The position numbers and the translations under genes are program-made. Positions 36,099 through 45,468 of a stretch of 64,000 bases of DNA are shown piece after piece (positions within the stretch are counted from its first letter, which is position 1; the number at the start of each line of letters is the position of its first letter). Below the pieces are notes generated by a model, which had not been told where the DNA came from, searched no databases, and was given only the letters and a program-made list of their open reading frames with translations. Source of the DNA: Chitinophagales bacterium. GTDB taxonomy: Bacteria > Bacteroidota > Bacteroidia > Chitinophagales > Chitinophagaceae. The stretch covers positions 1 through 64,000 of the forward strand of contig JAATFV010000036.1 in the NCBI GenBank assembly GCA_015655015.1, in the 5' to 3' direction.

Positions 36099-37932
36099 TT
36101 TCAAAAATAGCCCGGTGGATCCGTCATTGATCCGGTCTATGACAACGGCGATGGCCCATCGGGGACCGGACGCGGATAAGTTTTTCGTGGAAAATGAGGT
36201 GGCATTGGGGCACAGGCGCCTGTCCATTATCGATCTTTCCACGGCGGCGGATCAGCCCTTCGCGGATAATTCCGGCAGGTATGTCATGGTCTTCAATGGG
36301 GAAATGTATAACTATCAAGAAGTGAAAGCCAAGCTTCCGGACTATGCGTTTCGCACGACCAGCGACACGGAAGTATTGATTGCCGCCTATGTGAAATGGG
36401 GAGCTGATTGTATCCGTCATTTCCGTGGCATGTTCGCATTCGCGATCTGGGACCAGCGGGAAAAGGAATTGTTCGTCGCCAGAGATCGCCTTGGAGTCAA
36501 GCCCTTTTATTATTACCTGGATGAGGATAAACTGTTGTTCGCATCCGAGACACGCGCTATCCTGGCTTCCGGTCTGGTAAAAAGAAAAATTAACCCGGCG
36601 GCGCTCCTGGATTATTTCAGCTATCAATCCGTGTCTTACCCTTATTCGGTTATCGAGGGGATCCAACAATTGGAGGCTGGTAGCTGGATGAGGATAAAAA
36701 ATGGAAAGACGGAGAAAAAGATATATTGGAAGGTCACCGGTAATCCTGTCGACTTCGATTTTGCGGATAAGGACAAGGTCCGGCGTAGGATCCGTGAGCT
36801 GCTCCTGCAATCTGTGACAAGGAGACTGGTCAGCGATGTCCCTGTGGGCGCCTTTCTCTCAGGCGGCATTGATTCAAGTGCGATAGTGGGACTGATGGCC
36901 GAGGCAGGTGATAGCCGGCCCAATACATTCAATATCTCTTTTGACGAAAAGGAATTTGATGAATCTACCTATGCGGAAATGATCGCTCAAAAATACAATA
37001 CGCATCATACGCGTATTTTACTTAAGCCGACCAGTTTCCTGGATGAATTACAGAATGCCTTTAATGCGATGGATACCCCCAGCGGAGACGGGATCAACAC
37101 CTATGTCGTATCCAAGGCGATCCGGCAAAAAGGCGTTACGGTTGCTTTATCCGGTGTGGGAGGTGATGAACTGTTTGCAGGATACCCGTACTTCAACCAA
37201 TATTTGCAGCTGAGGTCAAAAGACTGGCTGTGGAAGATGCCTTATGCTATCCGCCGGTTGGCGGCCATTTCCCAGCAGGGAAGTAAAAAAGAGCGGCTGC
37301 TGCAGATCCTGAGAGCGGATTCCTGTACTATCGATAAGGTATATCCAGCCTTTCGGCAGCTACTTACGCCTGCCTTGCTGAGCGATCTGACATCTTTGAA
37401 TGAGCTGACTGCCGGAGGTACGGCTTTACAAAGGTACCTGGCTTCCGAAAGCGTGGATCTGCAACGACTTCCCTTGCTTAGCCAGGTCTCTGCGGCGGAA
37501 TATATGGGGTATACGCAGCACACTTTATTAAAGGATACGGATCAGATGAGTATGGCTGTTTCCCTGGAGGTAAGGGAGCCATTCTTTGATCAGGACCTGG
37601 TAGAATTTGTGCTGGCGATCCCTGACGGATTGAAAAAGCCGGTTTATCCTAAAAGTCTGTTAGTAGAATCTCTGAATCATTTATTACCGGATGAAATAGT
37701 ATTCCGGAAAAAACAGGGATTTCTGTTTCCCTGGAATATCTGGCTCAAAAATGAGCTGCGGTCATTCTGTGAACTGCATTTAAAGAATATGGCCCAACGT
37801 CCTTTTATTGACGGACAACGGTTAATGAAATACTGGGGGCGCTTCCTGGCCGGCGATAAAAATATCCGCTGGGGGGAGATCTGGTTATTTGTCGTGCTGG
37901 AACACTGGCTTGAAAAGAACCAACTGTCATGA
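36073..37932 (+). CDS. asnB: Asparagine synthase (glutamine-hydrolysing) family amidotransferase
   Basis: 619 residues. MCGIAGIIN places Cys2 as the N-terminal nucleophile of the class II glutaminase domain (about 1-210; MAHRGPD and FNGEMYNYQ visible). The synthase domain has the PP-loop FLSGGIDSS at about 262-270 and SGVGGDELFAGY. Paralogues inside O-antigen and EPS loci convert uronic acids to uronamides instead of making asparagine. The WlbABC-like trio upstream would provide such an acid, so that role is my inference. Confidence 0.87.
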   Translation: MCGIAGIINFKNSPVDPSLIRSMTTAMAHRGPDADKFFVENEVALGHRRLSIIDLSTAADQPFADNSGRYVMVFNGEMYNYQEVKAKLPDYAFRTTSDTEVLIAAYVKWGADCIRHFRGMFAFAIWDQREKELFVARDRLGVKPFYYYLDEDKLLFASETRAILASGLVKRKINPAALLDYFSYQSVSYPYSVIEGIQQLEAGSWMRIKNGKTEKKIYWKVTGNPVDFDFADKDKVRRRIRELLLQSVTRRLVSDVPVGAFLSGGIDSSAIVGLMAEAGDSRPNTFNISFDEKEFDESTYAEMIAQKYNTHHTRILLKPTSFLDELQNAFNAMDTPSGDGINTYVVSKAIRQKGVTVALSGVGGDELFAGYPYFNQYLQLRSKDWLWKMPYAIRRLAAISQQGSKKERLLQILRADSCTIDKVYPAFRQLLTPALLSDLTSLNELTAGGTALQRYLASESVDLQRLPLLSQVSAAEYMGYTQHTLLKDTDQMSMAVSLEVREPFFDQDLVEFVLAIPDGLKKPVYPKSLLVESLNHLLPDEIVFRKKQGFLFPWNIWLKNELRSFCELHLKNMAQRPFIDGQRLMKYWGRFLAGDKNIRWGEIWLFVVLEHWLEKNQLS

Positions 37933-39098
37933 GAAAGAAAATTGCCATCATTACTTCGCACCCTATTCAATACAATGCGCCCTGGTTCAAATTGCTGGCA
38001 GATAGCCAACATGTCGTGCCTAAGGTCTTTTATACCTGGGAGCAATCGGGCAATGGGGCTAAATACGATCCGGACTTCGGGAAAGAAATTGAATGGGATA
38101 TCCCTTTACTGGACGGCTATGAATACGTTTTTGTAAAGAATGTGGCAGCCGATCCCGGAACCCATCATTTTAAAGGACTTATAAACCCGTCTCTGAATAA
38201 AGAAGTGGAAGAATGGCAGCCGGATGCCGTGTTGGTATTTGGATGGAGTTTTGTCAGCCACCTGCGCTGTATCCGTTATTTTCATAAAAAAGTACCGGTC
38301 CTGTTCCGGGGGGATTCGACTCTGCTGGACGAACGACCTGGAATGAAAAGGTATTTACGAAGATTATTTTTGAAATGGGTATATCATCATGTGGATTATG
38401 CGTTGTATGTGGGTGCACATAACAAAGATTATTTCCGCAAGCATGGTTTGGGAGAGGATCAATTGATTTTTGCGCCTCATGCGATAGATAACGGGAGATT
38501 TGCGGAACCTGATGAAATATATCGTCAGGGTGCGAAGGATTGGCGTACGCGGCTGGGAATAGCGGATGAGGAACTGGTACTTTTATTTGCAGGTAAGCTG
38601 GAATCAAAAAAAAACCCCTTTTTCCTCCTGGAAATGGCGAAAAGGATCACCGGTTCTCCTGTAAAGATCATTCTTGCAGGAAACGGCCTGTTGGAGACAC
38701 CGCTCAAACAGGCTGCCAGGGGCGACCGGCGCATTCTGTTTATCGATTTTCAGAATCAGTTACAGATGCCGGTAGTATACCGGCTGGCGGATATTTTCAT
38801 CTTGCCTTCGGAAGGGCCGGGTGAAACCTGGGGATTAGCAGCTAACGAGGCCATGGCAAGCGGTTGCGTAGTGATGATGTCAGAGAAGGCGGGGGGGGCT
38901 ATCGATCTCATAGAGGAAGGCTATAACGGTATTATTTTCAAGACAACTGATTTTGAAAAGTGTGCAAAATGGATTGTGCAGCTTGCGGCGGATAGGGATG
39001 GCCTTGCGGCCATGAAGATAGCATCGCGCAAAAAGATCCGGGATTTTGGGTATGAGCATATTGTTACAGCCATCGAAGACCTGTTGGTTAGTCTTTAA
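37929..39098 (+). CDS. Glycosyltransferase family 4
   Basis: 389 residues. The N-terminus is KIAIITSHPIQYNAPWFKLLAD, the first strand and acceptor loop of a common EPS GT4 group. The donor domain has LVLLFAGKLESKKNPFFLLEMA, VKIILAGNGLLE and ADIFILPSEGPGETWGLAANEAMA. Retaining enzyme, cytoplasmic side. ATGA overlap with asnB. Confidence 0.87.
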   Translation: MRKKIAIITSHPIQYNAPWFKLLADSQHVVPKVFYTWEQSGNGAKYDPDFGKEIEWDIPLLDGYEYVFVKNVAADPGTHHFKGLINPSLNKEVEEWQPDAVLVFGWSFVSHLRCIRYFHKKVPVLFRGDSTLLDERPGMKRYLRRLFLKWVYHHVDYALYVGAHNKDYFRKHGLGEDQLIFAPHAIDNGRFAEPDEIYRQGAKDWRTRLGIADEELVLLFAGKLESKKNPFFLLEMAKRITGSPVKIILAGNGLLETPLKQAARGDRRILFIDFQNQLQMPVVYRLADIFILPSEGPGETWGLAANEAMASGCVVMMSEKAGGAIDLIEEGYNGIIFKTTDFEKCAKWIVQLAADRDGLAAMKIASRKKIRDFGYEHIVTAIEDLLVSL

Positions 39099-39127
39099 CA
39101 TAGAATATTATTTTGCCCGACAAAAGA

Positions 39128-40270
39128 ATGGAAAAAAAGAAGATCCTCGTATTGGTAGATTGGTTCGCTCCGGGTTATAAAGCAGGCGGTCCTATACAAT
39201 CCTGCGTGAATTTTGCCTTCACGATGAAAAATGAGTTTGCTATTCATGTCCTTACCACAGATACCGATCACGGAGAGCAGCAACCTTATGCCGGAATTCC
39301 CACTGGTCAATGGATCACCAACCTCCATCCGGATATTCATGTTTTATACCTGGAAAAAAGCCGCCTGGGTCCCGCTCATATAAAAAAGCGGATAAAAGAG
39401 GTCCACGCGGATTATGTATATCTGAATCATCTTTTCTCTCCGCTTTTTGTAGTCTACCCGCTCTGGCTTAAATATACCGGCAGGATGAAGGGTGAAATTG
39501 TCATATGCCCCAGAGGGGCGCTGTATGAAAGCGCCCTGTCTGTCAAGCCCTGGAAGAAAACACCCTTTTTAAAGATGTTCCGGTGGATAGGCTTGCACAA
39601 ACGTGTTCTTTTTCATGCTACGAACGAAAGGGAAAAAAAGGCTATTCAGCATTATTTTCCGGGAAGCAGGATCCTTATCGCAGACAATCTGCCCAATGCG
39701 AATCAACCTGTCTTTCGAAGCTGCCCAAAAGAAAAAGGAAGCGTGAAATGTATATTTATTGCCAGGATCGTCCCTATCAAAAATTTATTGTACTTTTTAA
39801 ATGTGTTGCAGAACATATCGTCGGAGGTGGAGTTATCCGTTATCGGTCCGGTGGAGGACAAGGGATATTGGAGTGAATGTCAGCAGAAGATAGCTCAGCT
39901 GGGCCCTAATATTAAAGTGAATTACATGGGACCCCGGCGTAATGACGAGCTGATGCCCATCCTGCAGCAGCATCATTTGTTCATCTTACCTACGACGGGG
40001 GAGAATTTTGGCCATTCCATCTTCGAAGCTCTTCTGGCCGGTCGGCCCATCCTGATCAGCGACCAGACGCCCTGGCTTGGGCTGACGGCGAAGAAAGCAG
40101 GCTGGGATCTGCCCTTACAGTATATGCCGGCTTTTACAAAAGTGATAGAAGAAGTATCGCAATGGGATCAGTCCCGTTTTGACGAATGGTCACAGGCGGC
40201 CTGGTCCTATGCACATGATTTTATAAGTAATCCCGAACTTCAAAGCCAATACCTTAAGTTGTTCGCATGA
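39128..40270 (+). CDS. Glycosyltransferase family 4
   Basis: 380 residues from ATG 39128; an upstream TTG at 39113 is less likely. The first strand KILVLVDWFAPGYKAGGPIQS contains the GGPIQS loop typical of WcaI/WbnK-like GT4. The donor domain has SVKCIFIARIVPIKNLLYFLN, VELSVIGPVEDKGYW and HHLFILPTTGENFGHSIFEALLAG. Donor and acceptor unknown. ATGA overlap with the acetyltransferase gene. Confidence 0.86.
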   Translation: MEKKKILVLVDWFAPGYKAGGPIQSCVNFAFTMKNEFAIHVLTTDTDHGEQQPYAGIPTGQWITNLHPDIHVLYLEKSRLGPAHIKKRIKEVHADYVYLNHLFSPLFVVYPLWLKYTGRMKGEIVICPRGALYESALSVKPWKKTPFLKMFRWIGLHKRVLFHATNEREKKAIQHYFPGSRILIADNLPNANQPVFRSCPKEKGSVKCIFIARIVPIKNLLYFLNVLQNISSEVELSVIGPVEDKGYWSECQQKIAQLGPNIKVNYMGPRRNDELMPILQQHHLFILPTTGENFGHSIFEALLAGRPILISDQTPWLGLTAKKAGWDLPLQYMPAFTKVIEEVSQWDQSRFDEWSQAAWSYAHDFISNPELQSQYLKLFA

Positions 40271-40830
40271 GCACAATTAACCGTAAACAGGTAGACAACG
40301 CCTCTTACAGGACTACTATCGACATCGGCGCATCCCGGATCAGGCAAATGGCCTGGTATTTTATAAATATTCTCTTTTTTAAGAATTCTCTCAATATCCT
40401 TTCTTCCCTGAAGGTTGCTTTGTTAAAGCTATTTGGCGCCAGGCTGGGACAGGGAGTCGTGATCAAGCCGTCCGTAAATATCAAGTATCCCTGGAAGCTG
40501 CAGGTGGGTGATCACTCCTGGATCGGTGAAAAAGTATGGATAGATAACCTGTCCGATGTAATAATTGGGAGAAATGTTACGTTGTCTCAGGGATGTTTAT
40601 TATTGACAGGCAGTCATGATCATGCCCGGTCCAACTTTGATTTTATATCTTATCCGATCATCCTGGAAGACGGGGTCTGGATAGGGGCAAATGCCGTGGT
40701 CGCTGGCGGCATTACCTGCCGGTCACATAGTATTCTCGGGGTTAATTCAGTGGCAGAAAAAGAACTGGAACCCTATACCATATATAAAGGAAATCCAGCC
40801 GTACCCGTCCTTAAACGAGTGATCTACTAA
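40267..40830 (+). CDS. WcaF-like hexapeptide acetyltransferase
   Basis: 187 residues. A hydrophilic N-terminal part is followed by hexapeptide turns (VVIKPSVNI, LQVGDHSWIGEKVWI, VIIGRNVTLSQGCLLLTG). SHDHARSNFDF contains the catalytic His of the WcaF/NodL class, and the closing block is EDGVWIGANAVVAGGITC. It is likely to O-acetylate a sugar of the repeat unit from acetyl-CoA. It directly precedes the acyltransferase-3 gene. Confidence 0.83.
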   Translation: MSTINRKQVDNASYRTTIDIGASRIRQMAWYFINILFFKNSLNILSSLKVALLKLFGARLGQGVVIKPSVNIKYPWKLQVGDHSWIGEKVWIDNLSDVIIGRNVTLSQGCLLLTGSHDHARSNFDFISYPIILEDGVWIGANAVVAGGITCRSHSILGVNSVAEKELEPYTIYKGNPAVPVLKRVIY

Positions 40831-40838
40831 AATCCAAT

Positions 40839-41948
40839 ATGAGCAATGTTTATCTGAAAGGCCTTAATTCCTTACGTTTTTTTGCTGCTTTTTTTGTAAT
40901 TATTTCGCATGGTCAGATTTCCGTATGGAAACTGGGATTTGAAAAATTCAAGACCCTGGCTGTTTTTAGCAGGGGGGGAGATGCCGTCGAATTCTTCTAT
41001 GTACTTTCTGGTTTCCTGATCACTTATCTTCTTCAAAAGGAGATCAATCAGACCGGAACAGTCTCTATCCGGAATTTCTATCTGCGCCGTGTTTTCCGCA
41101 TCTGGCCGCTTTATTTCCTGATCGTCACTATTGGATTTGTATTCCTGGGAATATTATATCCGAAATTGACTGGCCAGCATTTTTTCGAGTTCCCGCTTTG
41201 GAAGGGCTTCCTGCTTTTTATTTGTTTTTTACCCAATCTGGCCACTTCTTTATACTCAACCGGGATGTTATTCCCCCTGAGGACCATCGGCGTGGAGGAG
41301 CAGTATTATCTTTTCTGGGCCCCCCTGGTAAAACTTTTCCGGAACAAACTGGCTTATTTGATCGCTGTCTTTATCGTACTTTCGTATATATGGTATTACC
41401 TGCTGGCCAGTGGGAAATTTCCGTTTTCAGCTACCCTGACAACATTTCTAATGACACAGAAATTCTATGCAATGGCTACCGGTGGATTGTTTGGCCTGAT
41501 CCTGTATAAATATCCGGAACAATACAGGCAATCCCTGTTTGCAAAAAGACCCTTGCAATGGATCGTTTTTTTAGTAATAGTCTATTATTACCTGATAGGA
41601 TACCTGGGACCCCTGTACCCCGGAGAGGACATTTTACACTTTATTATGTGTGGTTTTTATGGATTGCTGATCCTCAGTTTATGCCTTCTCGACCGGCCGG
41701 TCGTCAACCTCGAGAAAAAGCCGCTTGTTTATCTGGGAACTATCTCTTATGGCCTGTACATGTGTCATATGCTGGTCGATTATATATTGCGTTTCACCCT
41801 TATAAAAATTCATGGGGAAAGGATCGGCTTTGGTATATTAATGCCCGTTTATCATATCCTGTTGCTGGGAGGAGCGATCATACTGGCGTCACTTTCCTAT
41901 AAGTATTTCGAATCGTATTTTCTCCGGTTAAAAGAACGGTATGCTTAG
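40839..41948 (+). CDS. Acyltransferase family 3 membrane protein
   Basis: 369 residues with about ten membrane helices. The signature is complete: LKGLNSLRFFAAFFVIISHG with the helix-1 Arg and His, VEFFYVLSGFLITYLL, and FPLRTIGVEEQYYLFWAPL. It is a membrane O-acyltransferase for glycans. It overlaps the E1 dehydrogenase gene by eight bases and heads the E1-E2-carrier set, so I suggest it may use the acyl group that set makes. The first family member, at 19452, lies in a different context. Confidence 0.85.
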   Translation: MSNVYLKGLNSLRFFAAFFVIISHGQISVWKLGFEKFKTLAVFSRGGDAVEFFYVLSGFLITYLLQKEINQTGTVSIRNFYLRRVFRIWPLYFLIVTIGFVFLGILYPKLTGQHFFEFPLWKGFLLFICFLPNLATSLYSTGMLFPLRTIGVEEQYYLFWAPLVKLFRNKLAYLIAVFIVLSYIWYYLLASGKFPFSATLTTFLMTQKFYAMATGGLFGLILYKYPEQYRQSLFAKRPLQWIVFLVIVYYYLIGYLGPLYPGEDILHFIMCGFYGLLILSLCLLDRPVVNLEKKPLVYLGTISYGLYMCHMLVDYILRFTLIKIHGERIGFGILMPVYHILLLGGAIILASLSYKYFESYFLRLKERYA

Positions 41949-43887
41949 CAAAAATACAGTAGTCAATCACCGGATAATAAAGGAAGCCCTTCGCATCCGC
42001 AAGGTAGAAGAGAAATTCCTGGAGCTGTTCTCCCTGGGTAAGCTGAACGGAACCGTTCATACCTGCGTGGGCCAGGAGTTCTCCGCCGTCGCCTTTGCGG
42101 GACAATTGAAGAAAAAGGATTTTGTTTTCTCCAACCACCGCTGTCACGGGCATTATCTTGCTTTTACAGGCGACACCAGGGGATTACTGGCGGAATTACT
42201 GGGAAAAGCATCCGGCACCTGCGGGGGAATTGGCAGTAGCCAGCACTTATGCCATAATAACTTTTTCTCCAATGGGATACAGGGGGGGATCGTCCCGGTA
42301 GCAGCAGGATATGCACTTGGAAACAAACTGAAGCAGAACGGCGCCATCGGGATCGTATTCATCGGGGACGGCACCCTGGGCGAAGGTGCCTTGTATGAGA
42401 CGATGAATATCATTTCCAAATGGGAAATACCCCTGCTGATCGTCTGTGAGAATAATTTCTACGCCCAGTCCACCCCCCAGCATATCAACCTGGCAGGAGA
42501 TATACGGGCGAGGGCAGCGGCATTCGGGATAAAAACAAGCCAGGGAGATACGGGTTCTCCCGATGCTCTTATGCACCAGGCCCGGGAAGCGATCGATTAC
42601 GTGCGCAATGAGACCAAACCTTGCTTTTTTCTCGTCGACACCTACCGGTTGAACGCACACTCCAAAGGAGATGACGACCGTGATCCGGCTGATGTAGCCC
42701 TTCATAGCGAAAAGGACTTCCTCAATATTTTTAAGAACGAATCCCCGGATTATTTCCAGCGATATAAAGAAACGATCGATACGGAAATCAATTCGATGGT
42801 GGAAGAGATCTTACAGGAAGAAGACCTGGCCATCGAAAAATATTATCAGCAACAGGAAAATGTTTCCGACAGGCGCTGGACACCATTGGAAGCGATCAAT
42901 AAAAGGCAGGTAGAACTGCTCAATACTTTCTTCCGGGAACAGATAATTACGGACGAAAGGACCGTGTTTATCGGGGAAGATATTCATTCACCCTATGGAG
43001 GCGCTTTCAAAGTGACCAAAGAATTGTCTTTCCTTCGCCCGGAAAGGGTCTTTACTTCCCCCATCTCCGAGTCGGCCATTACCGGTATCTCGAATGGGCT
43101 GGCGCTGAATGGCTTCCGGCCTTTCACCGAGATCATGTTCGGCGATTTTATGACCCTGGCTTTCGACCAGATCGTCAATCATGCGTCGAAATTTCACCAC
43201 ATGTTCAACAAAAAAGTGAACTGTCCCGTGGTGATACGCACACCGATGGGGGGAAGAAGAGGGTACGGCCCTACCCATTCGCAGACCCTGGATAAATTCC
43301 TGGTCGGGATCGACAACGTAAAGACGGTAGCTCTCAATACCTTCCTGGATCCCGCTATTATTTACCGGTCTGTCCATGCAGAACAGCACCCCGTCATCGT
43401 GATAGAGAACAAGACGGATTATGGTAAAAAGATAGCCCAGCACCAGGCAAAGAATTTCATATACGAATACAACGGAGATGTTTTCCCGGTAGTCCGCATT
43501 CGCCCGGCCGTCTCCATACCTTCCCTCACCATCGTGGCTTACGGGGGAATGGCGGACATCGTTGCCGGACTGTTGGATCAGATATTTACAGAAGCGGATC
43601 ACAAGCCCGAGCTGATCGTTCCATCCCTGATCTCCCATTTACCGGTGGACCTGGTTGTTGAATCCGTGAACAGAACGGGCCGTCTGCTGGTGATCGAAGA
43701 AGGGACAGGGTTTGCCGGTATCGGCAGCGAACTGATCGCCTCGGTAGTAGAAAATACGGAGTTTAAGATCAGGACACGGCGGGTCGCAGCCCATCCCGTT
43801 CCTATTCCCTCCGTAAAATCCCTGGAGAATATCATATTGCCTGATAGGACAAGGATCTTACAGGAAATAAAATTCAGCTTTCAATAA
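41941..43887 (+). CDS. Fused alpha-beta 2-oxoacid dehydrogenase E1 component
   Basis: 648 residues. The alpha-like half (about 1-300) has the thiamine diphosphate motif GDGTLGEGAL (Gly142 to Gly149) ending in CENN at 169-172, and HRCHGHYLAFTGD. The beta-like half (about 310-648) has FIGEDIHSPYGGAFKVT, SPISESAITGISNGLAL and TPMGGRRGYGPTHSQ. This is the domain order of single-chain E1 of branched-chain or pyruvate-type dehydrogenases. It would decarboxylate a 2-oxoacid and pass the acyl group to a lipoyl domain. It is unusual in an EPS operon. The DNA looks GC-richer than the mid-operon cassettes. TAATG overlap with the E2-like gene. Confidence 0.88.
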   Translation: MLSKNTVVNHRIIKEALRIRKVEEKFLELFSLGKLNGTVHTCVGQEFSAVAFAGQLKKKDFVFSNHRCHGHYLAFTGDTRGLLAELLGKASGTCGGIGSSQHLCHNNFFSNGIQGGIVPVAAGYALGNKLKQNGAIGIVFIGDGTLGEGALYETMNIISKWEIPLLIVCENNFYAQSTPQHINLAGDIRARAAAFGIKTSQGDTGSPDALMHQAREAIDYVRNETKPCFFLVDTYRLNAHSKGDDDRDPADVALHSEKDFLNIFKNESPDYFQRYKETIDTEINSMVEEILQEEDLAIEKYYQQQENVSDRRWTPLEAINKRQVELLNTFFREQIITDERTVFIGEDIHSPYGGAFKVTKELSFLRPERVFTSPISESAITGISNGLALNGFRPFTEIMFGDFMTLAFDQIVNHASKFHHMFNKKVNCPVVIRTPMGGRRGYGPTHSQTLDKFLVGIDNVKTVALNTFLDPAIIYRSVHAEQHPVIVIENKTDYGKKIAQHQAKNFIYEYNGDVFPVVRIRPAVSIPSLTIVAYGGMADIVAGLLDQIFTEADHKPELIVPSLISHLPVDLVVESVNRTGRLLVIEEGTGFAGIGSELIASVVENTEFKIRTRRVAAHPVPIPSVKSLENIILPDRTRILQEIKFSFQ

Positions 43888-45464
43888 TGGCATTATTACA
43901 GGAAATACAAGTTCCCCTCCTTGCGGTGAATGATACCACTCTTACCGTAGTGGAAATAAATTTTTCCACCGGGAGCAAGGTGAAAAAAGGCGACCTTATC
44001 ATGGTATTCGAGACCTCCAAGACCACCTATGATGTCGAAGCGGGGGAAGATGGATATATCCAATATTTATGTGAGACGGATCATGATTATGAAGTGAATG
44101 AGGTCGTGGCGAAGATCTACAGCGATGCGGCCGAAGCGGAAACCGCCCTGGCAGGTAAGCCCCTTGCGCCGGCAGGGCAGATTCTTGCATCAGGGGGACA
44201 ACCGCTCACATCGGCAGGACAGGTTCTCCCTGTGGGCAGACAGATTCTTCCGTTGTCAGGGCACCCTTCAGCCGGAATGCCAATGGGCAATCAGCATTCT
44301 TTTGCGGCTTACGCATCCGTGCAGCCGCTTCCGGATCAACTACCCGCAGGTCCCGACTCTGTCTCCGATCAGCCTTTGCCTTTCTGGCAAGGAGAGACGC
44401 TGTTTTCCCTGGAAGCTTCGAACCTGATAGCGTCTTCCGGGATCGACCGGGCTGTTTTTGCAGGCAGGGACTTTGTCAGCAAAGGGGATGTTCTGGCCGT
44501 CCTGCAATCCTTATCGGGAATGGCTTCCACAGCAGGAGTATCTTCCGGAACGGCAGCATCTTCCGCGACAGGTTTCCCTTCCCCAACAGGCGTTCCCTCC
44601 GCGACAGGCATGACTTCTGCCGGACCGGCCTCCAAATCGCCGAAAACGACTCCTGCCAGGGCCATTCTGCCGGCAGATCCCGCTAAGGTGATCCTGGAAA
44701 AATTGTCTTCCGGTAAGAAGAGGGAAATAGAATATCTCGGCGAAGTACAATCGACAGGCCTTACCAGCACCATCCATGTATATATAGATACGGGAAACAT
44801 ATTCACGCATATCAACCGGTCCCTGAAATACCTGAAGGACTCCTTGCTGCCTGTCATTATATACGAAGTTTCCAGGTTGCTGACAGATTATCCCCTTTTG
44901 AACGCCTATTTCACCGGCGAGGCGATCGCCAGGTATAAAGACGTCAATACCGGTTTCGCCATCGATATAGACAAAGGACTGAAGGTATTGAAGATCCCCA
45001 TGGCGGGGCAAAAAAGCATTCCCGAAATTGAACAGGCGATCATGCAGCTGTCAGGCAGTTACCTGGACGACGATTTGCAAATAGAGGACCTGACGGATAT
45101 TACCTTCACGATAACGGATCTCTCATCGGAAGGAGTTGCTTTCTTCCGCCCCCTGATCAATAAAATGAACAGCTCTATACTGGGAGTCTCGGCTATCGAT
45201 GAGAAGCTCCGGCGTTGTACCCTTAGTCTTACCTTTGACCACCGGGTGACCGAAGGTAAGCTGGCTGCCCGCTTCCTGAAAGAATTGAAGGAAAGGCTGG
45301 AATCCTACCGGGCGAATGATCTTACCTTCCTTTCGCAGAGCATTACCTGCTTTAAATGTTACAAAACATTGAAAGAGGATCTCGCTGGTACCGGTTTTGT
45401 CCATTGTATCACCCCGGAAGGAAAAGAGGGATATATTTGCCAGAGCTGTCTAAAAGGTTTCTGA
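43887..45464 (+). CDS. Lipoyl-domain E2-like acyltransferase with C-terminal zinc ribbon
   Basis: 525 residues. The lipoyl/biotinyl domain is at about 5-80, with the modifiable Lys45 in FETSKTTYDVE. A linker of tandem seven-residue repeats (about 89-130) follows, then a possible peripheral-subunit-binding segment (about 172-207) and a second linker of six-residue repeats (about 213-248). The 2-oxoacid dehydrogenase acyltransferase domain (about 260-475) keeps catalytic His452 in FDHRVTEG, where the usual DG is EG. The last 40 residues hold two Cys pairs (488/491 and 518/521) resembling a zinc ribbon, not normal for E2. No E3 gene is nearby. Confidence 0.82.
   Translation: MALLQEIQVPLLAVNDTTLTVVEINFSTGSKVKKGDLIMVFETSKTTYDVEAGEDGYIQYLCETDHDYEVNEVVAKIYSDAAEAETALAGKPLAPAGQILASGGQPLTSAGQVLPVGRQILPLSGHPSAGMPMGNQHSFAAYASVQPLPDQLPAGPDSVSDQPLPFWQGETLFSLEASNLIASSGIDRAVFAGRDFVSKGDVLAVLQSLSGMASTAGVSSGTAASSATGFPSPTGVPSATGMTSAGPASKSPKTTPARAILPADPAKVILEKLSSGKKREIEYLGEVQSTGLTSTIHVYIDTGNIFTHINRSLKYLKDSLLPVIIYEVSRLLTDYPLLNAYFTGEAIARYKDVNTGFAIDIDKGLKVLKIPMAGQKSIPEIEQAIMQLSGSYLDDDLQIEDLTDITFTITDLSSEGVAFFRPLINKMNSSILGVSAIDEKLRRCTLSLTFDHRVTEGKLAARFLKELKERLESYRANDLTFLSQSITCFKCYKTLKEDLAGTGFVHCITPEGKEGYICQSCLKGF
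44151..44276 (+). repeat. In-frame tandem repeat, 21-base unit, six copies
   Basis: Six imperfect 21-base units encode AGKPLAP, AGQILAS, GGQPLTS, AGQVLPV, GRQILPL and SGHPSAG in the first linker of the E2-like protein. The units stay in frame and are degenerate at third positions, which suggests old slippage-driven expansion under selection for a flexible linker. Confidence 0.8.
44523..44630 (+). repeat. In-frame tandem repeat, 18-base unit, six copies
   Basis: Six imperfect 18-base units encode ASTAGV, SSGTAA, SSATGF, PSPTGV, PSATGM and TSAGPA in the second linker of the E2-like protein, directly before its catalytic domain. Confidence 0.75.
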
Positions 45465-45468
45465 TAAA

